Below are positions 35,168 to 47,774 of a stretch of 64,000 nt of DNA, one piece after another. Every line of letters starts with the position of its first letter. Position 1 is the first letter of the stretch. The stretch is from contig NZ_JAROAV010000004.1 of the NCBI RefSeq assembly GCF_029439465.1, positions 42,621 through 106,620 of the forward strand. The letters are read 5' to 3'. Under the pieces are notes generated by a model. It was not told where the DNA came from. It saw only the letters and a list, made by a program, of their open reading frames with translations, and searched no databases. The translations under genes and the position numbers were made by a program. The stretch is from Luteipulveratus flavus. GTDB lineage: Bacteria > Actinomycetota > Actinomycetes > Actinomycetales > Dermatophilaceae.

Positions 35168-36202
35168 TCAGCGGCGGGTGGCGACGACCGTCAGCTCGTG
35201 CCGGTTGTGCTGCAGCTGGCGGATGAACGTCGGCTCGTACGCCTCCTGCAGCGTCTCGAGCGACTCGTCGGTCTGCTTCACCGGGTTGTTCGTCCCGAGC
35301 TTGAAGGTGACGACCACCTGACCGCCCGGGCGCAGGAGGTCCGCCGCCTCGACCATCGTGTGCGCGGTGAGGTGGGGGACCATCCGCATGTCGTTGACGA
35401 TCAGGTCGACCGGGCCCTCGTCGTACGCGGCGATGAACTCGCCCGCGGTCGTGCGGTGGTGCACGACCCGGTCGTCGGCGAGAACCCGCGGGTCCAGCTC
35501 GGCCGGGTCGACGGCGTGGACGGTCCCGAAGCCGCGCGACCGCAGGATCCGGGTCCACCCGCCGGGACTCGCACCGAGGTCGACCGCGACGTCACCCTCG
35601 GGGGTACCGATGAAGCCGAACAGCTCCTCCAGCTTGAACTCCGCCCGCGACACCTGCTCCTTCCGGGCGGCCAGCCGGATGCGGCCGCCCGCCCAGTCGC
35701 ACAGCCCGAGCCCGCTGAGGCCGACCCCGGCCGTCGTCCGCTCGGTGCCGACGCACACCGAGACCGTGCGCTCCGCGCCCGAGGTGACGACGCGGACTCC
35801 GTTGTCCATCAGCATCTCCAGCAACGGCCGGCGGATCTTGCCCGGCGACCACGGCACCTCGCCGCTGTCCCAGACGTGCAGGCCGACCTCGTCGCCCGGG
35901 TCGAGCTCGTCCAGGGCCGCGTCCGCCGCCCACTCGCTCACGCCCTCGGCGTCCAGGTGCTCCAGCCGGGCCGTGGGTGACTCGGCGTCGACCGCGGCCA
36001 GGTGCCGGACGAACCGCAGGTCACCGGCGATGCTGGCCTGCGCGACCTCGGCCTGGCCGCCCTCCTTGAGGTGCACGATGCCGGCGTCCTCACCGACCCG
36101 GGTCACCTTGCCGACGGGCAGGGTCCGGCGCAGCTCGGCCACCGCAGAGCGGTAGTAGTCGGGCGCCACGGAGAAGAGCACAGGCGTATCCACGTCACCC
36201 AT
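35168..36202 (-). CDS. RlmM/FtsJ-like SAM-dependent RNA methyltransferase, 344 aa
   Basis: An N-terminal THUMP-like region is followed by a Rossmann methyltransferase with [16 protein letters not shown] (SAM motif I), VNDMRM and VTFKLG; the K-D-K-E-type residues fit a 2'-O-methyltransferase such as RlmM (23S C2498) or an FtsJ relative. The residue target is not certain. ATG at 36202 starts 4 bp after the preceding rRNA methyltransferase stop; a GTG at 36214 would overlap it. Confidence 0.82.
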   Translation of the reverse strand: MGDVDTPVLFSVAPDYYRSAVAELRRTLPVGKVTRVGEDAGIVHLKEGGQAEVAQASIAGDLRFVRHLAAVDAESPTARLEHLDAEGVSEWAADAALDELDPGDEVGLHVWDSGEVPWSPGKIRRPLLEMLMDNGVRVVTSGAERTVSVCVGTERTTAGVGLSGLGLCDWAGGRIRLAARKEQVSRAEFKLEELFGFIGTPEGDVAVDLGASPGGWTRILRSRGFGTVHAVDPAELDPRVLADDRVVHHRTTAGEFIAAYDEGPVDLIVNDMRMVPHLTAHTMVEAADLLRPGGQVVVTFKLGTNNPVKQTDESLETLQEAYEPTFIRQLQHNRHELTVVATRR

Positions 36203-36206
36203 CGTG

Positions 36207-37031
36207 TCAGGCACCCGCGCGGGTCAGACGCTGCCGGTGCGCCTCGTACAGCACGACGGTCGCGGCGGAGGCGGCGTTGAGCGAGGACGCAGAGCCGATC
36301 ATCGGGATGCTCAGGACGCGGTCGCAGGCATCGCGCCAGGCGGCCGTCATCCCGCGGGTCTCGTTGCCGATGACGACGACGTCGCTGCCGGTGAGGTCGG
36401 TCTCGTGCGGTGTCGCGTCGCCGCCCTCGTCGGTGCCGAGGACGGAGACCGTCTCACCACGGTCGCGGCGCCGCGCCACCCAGGTGAGGACGTCGGCGTG
36501 GGACCCGACGCGGACGACCGGGACGGCGAAGAACGAACCCGTCGTCGCGCGGACGCACTTGGGGTCGAACGGGTCGGCGGCGTGGCCGGTGACGACCAGG
36601 CCCGCCCCGCCCAGCGCGTCGATCGATCGGATCATCGTGCCGATGTTGCCCGGACTGCTCGGCCGGTCGAACACCAGCGTCGGACCGGCGCCGGCCGGGA
36701 TGCGGGACAGGTCGTCCGGCGGCATCTCGACCACCGCCAGCATCTCGGGGGCGTCCTCGTCCTTCTCGGCGAGCTCCTGCAGCAGCTCGGGCGCGAGGGC
36801 GTACCGGTCGGCCGCCGTACGGTCCAGCAGACCCGTCGCCCACTGGGAGAGGCGCGCGCCGTCGACGTACAGGAAGGATCGGATCGTCCAGCCCTGCTCG
36901 GCGGCCAGCGTGATCGGGCGGACTCCCTGGACGAGGAACTCACCCGCGCGGGTGCGCTTCGTCCGGTTGGTCAGGAGGGTCTGCCACTGCTGGAAGGTGG
37001 CGTTGCGCCTGCTCACCCGGGTCGCTCGCAT
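36207..37031 (-). CDS. SpoU/TrmH-family RNA 2'-O-methyltransferase, 274 aa
   Basis: This SPOUT enzyme shows the three family motifs: RPSSPGNIGTMIRS, VVIGNETRGM and SSLNAASAATVVLYE, with the knot-forming residues; the N-terminal part is an L30e-like substrate-binding domain. It modifies ribose 2'-OH of rRNA or tRNA; the specific site is unknown. It is paired with the RlmM-like gene. A 22-bp perfect palindrome lies about 50 bp upstream of its start. Confidence 0.9.
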   Translation of the reverse strand: MRATRVSRRNATFQQWQTLLTNRTKRTRAGEFLVQGVRPITLAAEQGWTIRSFLYVDGARLSQWATGLLDRTAADRYALAPELLQELAEKDEDAPEMLAVVEMPPDDLSRIPAGAGPTLVFDRPSSPGNIGTMIRSIDALGGAGLVVTGHAADPFDPKCVRATTGSFFAVPVVRVGSHADVLTWVARRRDRGETVSVLGTDEGGDATPHETDLTGSDVVVIGNETRGMTAAWRDACDRVLSIPMIGSASSLNAASAATVVLYEAHRQRLTRAGA

Positions 37032-37078
37032 GGACCAGCACGGTAGTCGGGCGCTGCCCCAGCTGCGTTCGGTGTTCC

Positions 37079-37100
37079 TGACGCAGTTCGAACTGCGTCA
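37079..37100. promoter_or_regulatory. 22-bp perfect palindrome upstream of the SpoU gene
   Basis: TGACGCAGTTC and GAACTGCGTCA are perfect mirror-complement halves with no spacer. The half AACTGCGTCA is repeated exactly at 37634-37643. Confidence 0.6.
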
Positions 37101-37154
37101 TGAGCAGCAATCGCAGTTTGAGCAGCGGGGGGGCGTGGGGCTGTGCGGCGCGGG

Positions 37155-37544
37155 TCAGACGGTCTCGCCGGGGAGAGGCATCCGGCGTACGCCACCGAGG
37201 CGGCGATGGAAGCGCACGTGCCGGCGGTGCCGGTCGAGGATCTGCCACAGCCGCTCGTGCGCCGCCCAGGGCAACGGTTCGTCGCCGTACTGCCAGGTGG
37301 GTCCGAAGCTGACCCATACCGGCACCCACTCGGCCGCGCACTCCCAGTCGCCGCGGTGCTTCATCAGCAGATCACGCCGGATCTGGTACGCCCGGCGCGG
37401 GCCGTCCTCGCACAGCGGCGCCGTCCGAACCGGCCACAGCCGCAGGTCGTGACTCATCAGCTCGAGCTCGAGGTCGGTGAGGGCGCACGGGTCCACCAGG
37501 ACGGTGGCGACGTTCTCGTGCGGCTGGCGTCTCACCCTCGGCAC
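37155..37544 (-). CDS. Hypothetical protein, 129 aa
   Basis: No family is recognised. The protein is Trp-, Arg- and His-rich (LWQILDRHRRHVRFHRR) and has no signal or membrane span. GTG at 37544 is the only useful start. A longer frame on the other strand (37143-37679) is less likely because it lacks a ribosome-binding site and its sequence is low-complexity. Confidence 0.55.
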   Translation of the reverse strand: MPRVRRQPHENVATVLVDPCALTDLELELMSHDLRLWPVRTAPLCEDGPRRAYQIRRDLLMKHRGDWECAAEWVPVWVSFGPTWQYGDEPLPWAAHERLWQILDRHRRHVRFHRRLGGVRRMPLPGETV

Positions 37545-37629
37545 GCTAACCCCGTGCCGACCGAAAGTCAGCGGCCAGCCGGTCTTGCCAAATGCCGGTT
37601 CCGCATGGCAAGACGGCGCCGCGCCGTGG

Positions 37630-37695
37630 AGACAACTGCGTCACTCGAATCTGACGCACGTGCACGTCGGTCAGACTGATGTGACTCAGTTGTCT
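37630..37695. promoter_or_regulatory. Spaced inverted repeat related to the 37079 palindrome
   Basis: AGACAACTGCGTCA (37630-37643) and TGACTCAGTTGTCT (37682-37695) are 14-bp arms with one mismatch, 38 bases apart, in the region upstream of the gene at 37544. They share AACTGCGTCA with the palindrome upstream of the SpoU gene. Confidence 0.5.
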
Positions 37696-37748
37696 GGCAG
37701 GGGCGGGCGTGACCGAGCGGTGCGGCGGGCGGGGCAGGGGCTGGGGAG

Positions 37749-39041
37749 TCAGGCGGGGACTGGCTTGATGCGGTCGCCGCCGACCCAGACGCCGGCGATG
37801 TCCGCGGGCGTACCCAGGGCGAACACCTTGGCGAGGGCGTCCTCGGCGGAGGCCGCGTGCCGGAGCCCGATGTCGAGGGGCGTGCCGCCGGCGGGACGGA
37901 CCCAGACCGCGTCCAGCTGCTTGCCGACGGAGAGGTCGCCCACCTGGTCGGCGAGCCCGAGAGCGTCGGCCCCGGCGGACGTCGCCAGGTGCAGCAGGTG
38001 CGTGGAGGCGAGGGTGAACCCGTCCCCGAGGAGGAGCTGCTGGGCGAAGTACGCCTGCAGACCCTCCTTGAGCAGTGAGAACCCGGTGCCGGCGCCGACG
38101 TCCGTGCCGAGCGCGACCCGGACGCCGTGCTCGACGTGCCGCCGCAGCGGGAAGAGGCCGCTGGCCAGCGCGGCGTTGCTGGTGGGGCAGTGCGCGACGG
38201 AGGCGTCGTGCGCCGCGAGCACGTGCAGCTCACCGTCGGTCGGGTGGACGTTGTGCGCGAGGACCGTACGGCGTCCGACCAGTCCGTGCCGCTCGTACGT
38301 CTCGACGTAGCTGCGTCCGTCGAAAAGCCCTGACACCTGGGCGATCTCGGCATGGTTTTCGTTGACGTGCGCGGTCATCCACACACCGGGGACGTCCTTG
38401 ACCACCGCGCCGCACGCGTCCAGCACCTCGTCGCTGCACGAGTACGAGAAGCGGGGCGTGACGGCGTACCGCGCGCGGCCGTGGTCGTGCCAGTGCCGCG
38501 CGAGCCGCGCCGACTCGTCGTACGCGCGCTCGGGCGTCGTGAGCAGCTCGGGCGGCAGCAGCCGGTCGGACAGCACCAGGCCGGAGGTGATGCGCAGCCC
38601 GAGCCCGGCGGCCTGCTCGAACAGCGCATCGACCGCGCCGGCGAAGTGCGAGCCGAAGACCAGAGCGCTCGTCGTCCCGGCGTCGATGAGCCCGGCGAGG
38701 AAGTCGGTGACGACGCCGCCCGCGTACGCCGGGTCGGCGAGCCGGACCTCCTCGGGGAGGGCGCAGTGCGTCAGCCACTCCAGCAGGGACATGCCGAGCG
38801 CGCCGATGACCCGGACCTGGGGGAGGTGGACGTGGGTGTCGACGAAGCCGGGCAGCAGGACGCCCGCGCGCAGGTCGACGACGTCCTCGTCGGGGTGGTC
38901 GGCGCGCACGACCGCGTACGGCCCGCGGGCGGTGATGGTGCCGTCGCGGACGACCAGGCCCGCGTCGGACTCCGCACGCAGCCGACCACCGGTGAACGGG
39001 TCGTCCGGGGTGTCCAGGACGGTGCCGCGGTAGAGCGTCAC
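37749..39041 (-). CDS. guaD: Guanine deaminase, 430 aa
   Basis: This amidohydrolase converts guanine to xanthine, the substrate of the xanthine dehydrogenase encoded upstream. The zinc-site motifs are PGFVDTHVHLPQ, HVNENHAEIAQ, LAHNVHPT and GTDVGAGTG; the length and order match bacterial GuaD. GTG at 39041 overlaps the xdhC stop (GTGA). It is the last gene of the xdhA-xdhB-xdhC-guaD unit. Confidence 0.93.
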   Translation of the reverse strand: MTLYRGTVLDTPDDPFTGGRLRAESDAGLVVRDGTITARGPYAVVRADHPDEDVVDLRAGVLLPGFVDTHVHLPQVRVIGALGMSLLEWLTHCALPEEVRLADPAYAGGVVTDFLAGLIDAGTTSALVFGSHFAGAVDALFEQAAGLGLRITSGLVLSDRLLPPELLTTPERAYDESARLARHWHDHGRARYAVTPRFSYSCSDEVLDACGAVVKDVPGVWMTAHVNENHAEIAQVSGLFDGRSYVETYERHGLVGRRTVLAHNVHPTDGELHVLAAHDASVAHCPTSNAALASGLFPLRRHVEHGVRVALGTDVGAGTGFSLLKEGLQAYFAQQLLLGDGFTLASTHLLHLATSAGADALGLADQVGDLSVGKQLDAVWVRPAGGTPLDIGLRHAASAEDALAKVFALGTPADIAGVWVGGDRIKPVPA

Positions 39042-39856
39042 CGCGCGACCTCGGCCGCCGAGTGGGCGATGGACCGCAGCACCTCGGCGGCGACACCGAC
39101 GGCGATCGTCGCGGGGTCCTTACCGGGCAGCTCGGGCAGACCGATCGGGGTGACGATGCGGGCGAGGGCGTCCTCGGCGTGACCCTCCGCGCGGAGACGA
39201 GCGCGGAACCGTGCCCACTTCGCCGACGAGCCGATCAGCCCGATGGTGCCCAGGTGCCCGCAGCGCAGCGCGGCGTCGCACAGCGCGACGTCCTCGGCGT
39301 GGTCGTGCGTCATCACGAGGACGTGGCTGCCCGTCGGGACCTCACCGAGAACGATCTCGGGGACGGGAGCGTGGTGGGGTACGACGGTGGCGACGGCGTC
39401 GTCGAGGACCGCGAGCCGCGCCGGATCCAGCTGGTCAGCGCGTGAGTCGACCAGGTGCAGCTCCAGCTCGTGCCGGGCGAGGATGCGGGCGAGCTCGAGC
39501 CCGACGTGACCCATCCCGAAGATCGCGACCGACGGGCGAACAGCCAGCATCTCCAGGAGAACTCGCACCTCACCGCCGCAGCACTGCACGCCGTGGGACG
39601 ACGGCGCCCGGTCGCTCAGCGAGACCGTCAGCTGCTCCGGGGCTCCCGGTCCCGCGGCTCCGAGCATCGCGCGCGCCCGGTCGGCGGCGGACTCCTCGAG
39701 GTTGCCGCCGCCGATCGTGCCGAGCACCTCGGTCGCGGTGACGACCATCTTGGCCCCGGCGTCGCGCGGTGCGTGACCGCGTACCTCGACCACGGTGACC
39801 AGGACGCCCGGCCGGCGTTCCGCGCGGAGCCGGCCGACGGCGGCGTACCAGTCCAC
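39038..39856 (-). CDS. xdhC: Xanthine dehydrogenase accessory protein XdhC, 272 aa
   Basis: XdhC binds the molybdenum cofactor, supports its sulfuration and inserts it into xanthine dehydrogenase. The N-terminal part has APRDAGAKMVV and GTIGGGNLEE, and a Rossmann domain follows with FGMGHVGLELARIL and LIGSSAKWARFR. GTG at 39856 directly follows xdhB (1-bp gap). Confidence 0.93.
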   Translation of the reverse strand: MDWYAAVGRLRAERRPGVLVTVVEVRGHAPRDAGAKMVVTATEVLGTIGGGNLEESAADRARAMLGAAGPGAPEQLTVSLSDRAPSSHGVQCCGGEVRVLLEMLAVRPSVAIFGMGHVGLELARILARHELELHLVDSRADQLDPARLAVLDDAVATVVPHHAPVPEIVLGEVPTGSHVLVMTHDHAEDVALCDAALRCGHLGTIGLIGSSAKWARFRARLRAEGHAEDALARIVTPIGLPELPGKDPATIAVGVAAEVLRSIAHSAAEVAR

Positions 39857-39857
39857 G

Positions 39858-42301
<2,444 letters not shown>

Positions 42302-42305
<4 letters not shown>

Positions 42306-43750
42306 GCCGTCCTCCCCTCGTCGGCAGCGTGGTCGGCGTAGAGGCGGAGGAGCGCGGTGCGCAGCATCGCCTGCCGGTACGCCGCGCTGGCGCGCTGGTC
42401 GTCGATGGGAGTGCCCTCGGTGCGCATCACCTCGGCCGCCGCCCGCACGGTCTCCGCGGTCCAGGGCCGTCCCTCGAGGGCGGACTCGGTCGCCCGGGCC
42501 CGGATCGGGGTGGCCGCCACGCCGCCCAGCCCGATGCGCGCGCGGCGGACGACGCCGTCCTGCACGTCGAGGGCCAACCCGACGGCCACGCTGGAGATGT
42601 CGTCGAAGCGCCGCTTGGCGATCTTGTGGAACGCCGTGATCTCGCTGAGCGGCAACGGGATTCGTACGCTGCGGATCAGCTCGTCGGGTCGGCGGACCGA
42701 CTCTCGGTAGCCGGTGAAGTAGTGCGCCAGGGCGACCGTGCGCTCGCCGGCGGCGGAGATCAGGACGACCTCCGCGTCCAGCGCCAGCAGCGCCGGCGGG
42801 AGGTCGCCGATGGGGGAGCCCGTGCCCAGGTTCCCGCCGATCGTCGCGCCGTTGCGGATGAGCAGGGACGCGAACTGGGGAAAGAGCTCGTCCAGCAGGG
42901 GCACCCGCCCGGCGAGGCCGCGCCCGACTTCGCTGAGCGTCAGCGCCGCGCCGATGTCGACGGCGTCGTCGGAGACGTGGAGCTCGCGCAGCTCGGGGAG
43001 GCGGTCGAGGGCCACGACCAGGTCGGCGCGCGCGCCGCGCAGGCTGACCTCGACGCCCCAGTCGGTGCACCCGGCGACGGGGACGGCGTCCGGGTGGTCG
43101 GCCAGCAGCCCGAGCGCCGTCTGGAGGTCCGTCGGCCGGACGTACGCGCGGTCGCCGTACGTCTGCCACGTCGCGACCGCGAGAGGTGCGGGCTCGGTCG
43201 TACGACGGGTGAGCGGGTCGCTCGCGTCGGCCGGACCGAGGGCGTACGCAGCGTCCCTGATCGGGCGGTAACCGGTGCAGCGGCACAGGTTGCCGCTCAG
43301 CGCGTGCAGGTCGAAGCCGTTGGGTCCGCGCTCGCGGTCCGGTTCGGGAGCGGGCGAGCGGTCCGGGCGGTAGTACTCCGCGGCCATGCTGCATACGAAC
43401 CCCGGCGTGCAGTAGCCGCACTGCGAGCCGCCGCGGACGGCCATCTCGTGCTGCACCGGGTGCAGGTCGTCGACGGTGCCCAGGCCCTCAGCAGTGACCA
43501 CCTCCTGGCCGTCGAGCGAGCCGACCGGGACCAGGCAGGAGTTGATCGCCGTCCAGCGCGTGCCGTCGCCGTCGTCGGGCCGGGCGACCATGACCGAGCA
43601 GGCGCCGCACTCACCCTCGGCGCAGCCTTCCTTGGCACCGGTGAGGCCGATCTCGCGCAACCAGTGCAGGACGGTCGTGTGCGGGGGAACGTCTCCGACC
43701 GGGCGTACCCGGCCGTTGACCGTGACGGCCACGGCGTCGCTTCGTGCCAC
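42302..43750 (-). CDS. xdhA: Xanthine dehydrogenase FAD/2Fe-2S subunit, 482 aa
   Basis: The two smaller subunits are fused. The N-terminal 2Fe-2S domains hold CAEGECGACSV, SQCGYCTPG and LCRCTGYRPI; the FAD domain holds LLIRNGATIGGNLGTGSP. Electrons pass from Mo to 2Fe-2S to FAD and then to NAD. GTG at 43750 has GGGAGGAG upstream, so it heads the operon. Confidence 0.93.
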
Positions 43751-43949
43751 GAACGCTCACTCCTCCCGAGCCGGTCCCACGGACCGGTGGTCCGCGGCGG
43801 CATGGTTGGGGTGGGCGTCGACAGCCCGACCGGTTGGCCATGCGGAACGACCGGGCTCGCAGTTCTCCCGACTGTACGCCCGGCGCGGTGTCGCAGGACA
43901 GGTTTCGCATTCGTGGAGAAGGTGGAGGTCCGAACGAGAGGAGAGAGCG

Positions 43950-44531
43950 ATGCCCAACGTGATGGTCGACTTCATCATTTCCCTGGACGGTTACGCCGCC
44001 GCCGACGGCTGGCCGGGGCTCTGGGGGCTGGGAGGTCCGGAGTACCTCGCCTGGCTCGGTTCGAAGGAGGAGAACGAGCACACCGTCCTCATGGGCGCGC
44101 GGACGTACCGACTGATGTCCGGGATCGCCGCCGACGCGCCGGATGAAGAGGGTCTCGGTGGCCTGACGGCGGCGCGCAAGCTGGTGTTCTCCTCGACCCT
44201 GGACGCGCCGCTGACGTGGGCGAACACCGAACTGATCGATAGCGATGCGGTCGAGGCGGTCACCCGTATGAAGAGCGAGGACGGGCCGGAGCTGCGCACC
44301 ATCGGCAGTCTCAGCCTGTGCCGCTCGCTGCTGACCGCGGGCTTGGTCGATCGCTTCCGCGTGGTCGTCTTCCCCGTGATCAACGGCGCCACCGGGCGGG
44401 AGCGCATCTTCGATGGGTACCCGGACGTGCGGCTGGACCTGGTCCAGCGCCGTACGTTCGACGGCCGGCTCCAGCTGCTGGAGTACGCGCCCACCGTCCT
44501 GGACGCACCCCCTGGCGACATCGCTGGTTGA
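43950..44531 (+). CDS. DHFR-fold (RibD C-terminal-like) reductase, 193 aa
   Basis: The start MPNVMVDFIISLDGYAA is the typical beginning of the dihydrofolate-reductase-like RibD_C family. VLMGARTYRLM and TIGSLSLCRSLLTAGLVD (nucleotide-binding helix) follow, then VVFPVINGATGRERIF. The substrate is unknown; these are usually NADPH-dependent reductases. ATG at 43950 has GAGAGGAG upstream. The stop TGA is the first copy of the GGTTGAGCC repeat, so the last residues (DIAG) come from repeat sequence. Confidence 0.88.
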   Translation: MPNVMVDFIISLDGYAAADGWPGLWGLGGPEYLAWLGSKEENEHTVLMGARTYRLMSGIAADAPDEEGLGGLTAARKLVFSSTLDAPLTWANTELIDSDAVEAVTRMKSEDGPELRTIGSLSLCRSLLTAGLVDRFRVVVFPVINGATGRERIFDGYPDVRLDLVQRRTFDGRLQLLEYAPTVLDAPPGDIAG

Positions 44532-44752
44532 GCCGGCGCCTCCGCTGGTTGAGCCGGGGCCCCCGCTGGTTGAGCCGGGGCCTCCGCTGGTTGAGCCGGG
44601 GCCTCCGCTGGTTGAGCCGGGCCGGAGCGCAGCGGAGGGCCGTGTCGAAACCGGGTGAGGCGCGGGGAGAGTCTCCCGGTGCGGCACCTGGTTTCGACTC
44701 GGCTCGCCTAGCGGCTCGCCGGCTCAACCGGCGGTGGGCGCGGCTCGCCGGC

Positions 44753-44763
<11 letters not shown>
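44523..44763. repeat. Palindromic interspersed repeat with four 21-bp tandem units
   Basis: Units of GCTGGTTGAGCCGGGGCCTCC start at 44523, 44544, 44565 and 44586, and a fifth begins at 44607 and leads into GTGTCGAAACC and then GGTTTCGAC and GGCTCAACC (inverted partners). It lies between two convergent genes and contains the stop codons of both (44529-44531 plus; 44753-44755 minus). Confidence 0.8.
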
Positions 44764-45588
<825 letters not shown>

Positions 45589-45589
<1 letters not shown>

Positions 45590-46911
45590 CAGGAGTCTCC
45601 TCGTCGCAGCAGCCGCCCCAGCGGGCGCTCGGTCGTCGCCAGCACACCGCGTAGCCAGGTGCGCCGGGCGACGCCGGTCAGGGTGACGCCCTCGTACGCG
45701 GTGACCTTGTTCTTGTGCTCCAGCCGGGCGGCCTCGACCACGAACGACTCCTCCGGGGCGAACGCGACCAGGTCGGCGTGGCGTCCGACCCCGATGGCTC
45801 CCTTGGACTCCAGGCCGACGAGCGCGGCGGGACGTTCGCTCATCCACCGGGTCACGTCGGCGAGGGTGTGACCGCGTCGGGCCGCCTCGGTCCAGACGGC
45901 GGACAGGGCGAGCTGCACGGACGCGACGCCGCCCCAGGCGGTGCCGAAGTCGGGCGTCTTCAGGTCGGTCGTGCACGGCGAGTGGTCGCTCACCACGCAG
46001 TCGATCGTCCCGTCCGCAATGGCCTCCCACAGCCGAGTTCGATTGACATCACTGCGGATCGGCGGACAGCACTTGTGCGTCGTGGACCCGTCGGCGATGG
46101 TCTCGGCCGCGAACGACAGGTAGTGGGGGCAGGTCTCGACGGTGATCGGCAGGCCCTCGGCCTTGGCTGCTCGGATGGCGGGCAGGGCCTGCGCGCTGGA
46201 CAGGTGCAGGATGTGCGCGCGGCCGCCCGACCGGCGTACGGCGTCGATGACCCGCTCGATCGCGGTCACCTCGGACGCGTCCGGCCGCGAGGCGACGAAA
46301 CCCTCGTACGTCGAGCCGGTCGCCTCGGTGACGGAGCCCGCGTCCTCGGCATGGACGATCATCAGCGCGCCGATCAGCGCCGTACGCCGCAGGTACTGGT
46401 CGAGCTCGGCGGGGAAGAGCGGCGGGAACTCGGGGACGCCCGAGTCGATGAGGAAGCACTTGAAGCCGAAGACGCCCTCGTCGTGCAGCGGCAGCAGGTC
46501 CTCGAGGTTGCCTGGCACCGCGCCGCCCCAGAAGCCGACGTCGACGAAGCACTCGCCGTCGGCGGCTGCGCGCTTGATGTCCAGCGCCTCGACCGTCGTC
46601 GTCGGCGGAAGGCTGTTCAGCGGCATGTCGACGATGGTGGTGGTGCCGCCCTTGAGCGCGGCGCGCGTCGCCGTCTCGAAGCCCTCCCAGTGCGTGCGGC
46701 CGGGCTCGTTGACGTGGACGTGGGTGTCGACCATGCCGGGCAGCAGTACCTCGTCCTGGGCAAGCCGTACGTCCTCGGCGGCGGACCAGTCGGCGTCCAC
46801 GGGGCCGATCGCCACGACCTCGCCGTCGCGCACGCCGACCGCGGCGGGCCGCTCGGCGCCGTCCACGACCGCGCGCTCGGCCCGCACGACGAGATCCAGG
46901 GGCTGCTCCAC
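45589..46911 (-). CDS. allB: Allantoinase, 440 aa
   Basis: It opens allantoin to allantoate. The amidohydrolase metal motifs are DTHVHVNEPGRTHWEG, FGFKCFLIDSG (carbamylated Lys), HAEDAG, HLSSA and SDHSPC. The length fits AllB. GTG at 46911 has GAGGATGG upstream and is divergent from the CAT-like gene across a 200-bp repeat-containing region. Confidence 0.94.
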
Positions 46912-46961
46912 CCGGCCATCCTCACACCCGACGCCCTGCCCGTCGGCGAAAGTTGGCGGTC

Positions 46962-47065
46962 GGCACAGCCATGCGTGTGCCGGCGGTCACGTTTTGCCGG
47001 TGGTCCGGCAAAGGTTGGTGAGTGGCACAGCCATGAGTGTGCCGGCGGTCAAGTTTTGCCGGTGG
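46962..47065. repeat. 42-bp direct repeat pair with hairpin arms
   Basis: Copies at 46962-47003 and 47024-47065 (62-bp period) differ at two positions. Each includes GGCACAGCCATG and TTTTGCCGG; TTTGCCGG-TGGT-CCGGCAAA between them forms a hairpin. They occupy the divergent promoter region of allB and the CAT-like gene. Confidence 0.65.
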
Positions 47066-47111
47066 GGGAAAGGGTTGGGCGCTGGGGCCGGTCGCGGGTG
47101 AGACTCGGGCG

Positions 47112-47765
47112 ATGAGCACGCTGCGACCGATCGACCTGGAGACGTGGCCGCGCCGGGGGTGGTTCGAGCACTACACCCGGCGGACGCGGTGCACCTACGC
47201 GATGACCGTCGAGCTGGACGCGACCACGCTGAGGGCAGCCCTGCGGACGACCGGCAGGCGCACGTACGCCGCGCACGTCTGGGCGCTCGCGACCGTGATC
47301 AACCGGCACGACGAGCTGCGTATGGACCTCGGCCCGGACGGGAAGCCCGGGGTCTGGGACGTGCTGCACCCGGCGTTCACCGTCTTCAACCCGGCCAGCG
47401 AGACGTTCGCGTGCGTGTGGACGGCGTACGACCCGGACTTCGGGGTGTTCCACGACCGGATGATCGACGTGGCGGCGCGCCACCGGGACGCGGTGGAGCT
47501 TTTCCCGCAGGACGACCTGCCGGGCAGCACCTTCGACGTGTCGAGCGTGCCGTGGACGTCGTTCACCGGGTTCACCCTGAACATCGAGGGCGGCGCGAAC
47601 CACCTGCGCCCGATCCTCACTCTCGGCCGGTACGTCGACCGTGGAGACCGCACACTGCTGCCACTGGCCGTCCAGCTGCACCATGCGGTGGCGGACGGGT
47701 TCCACGCCGCGCGCCTGGTGAACGAGGTCCAAGAGCTTTTCGACGACCCCACCTGGCTCGCCTGA
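47112..47765 (+). CDS. Chloramphenicol O-acetyltransferase-like protein (type A), 217 aa
   Basis: The C-terminal active-site motif QLHHAVADGFHAARLVNEVQ matches the HHxxxDG of chloramphenicol acetyltransferases, and the N-terminal DLETWPRRGWFEHY is the usual start. The length is that of trimeric type A CATs. Actual chloramphenicol resistance is likely but not certain, since related proteins may have other acceptors. ATG at 47112 was chosen over an upstream in-frame start at 47037. Confidence 0.88.
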   Translation: MSTLRPIDLETWPRRGWFEHYTRRTRCTYAMTVELDATTLRAALRTTGRRTYAAHVWALATVINRHDELRMDLGPDGKPGVWDVLHPAFTVFNPASETFACVWTAYDPDFGVFHDRMIDVAARHRDAVELFPQDDLPGSTFDVSSVPWTSFTGFTLNIEGGANHLRPILTLGRYVDRGDRTLLPLAVQLHHAVADGFHAARLVNEVQELFDDPTWLA

Positions 47766-47774
47766 CCGGCGCGT

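Noticed and set aside
37143..37679. Plus-strand open frame overlapping the 129-aa minus-strand gene
   Set aside because: No ribosome-binding site and no family resemblance; the minus-strand frame has the more natural composition, although neither is certain.
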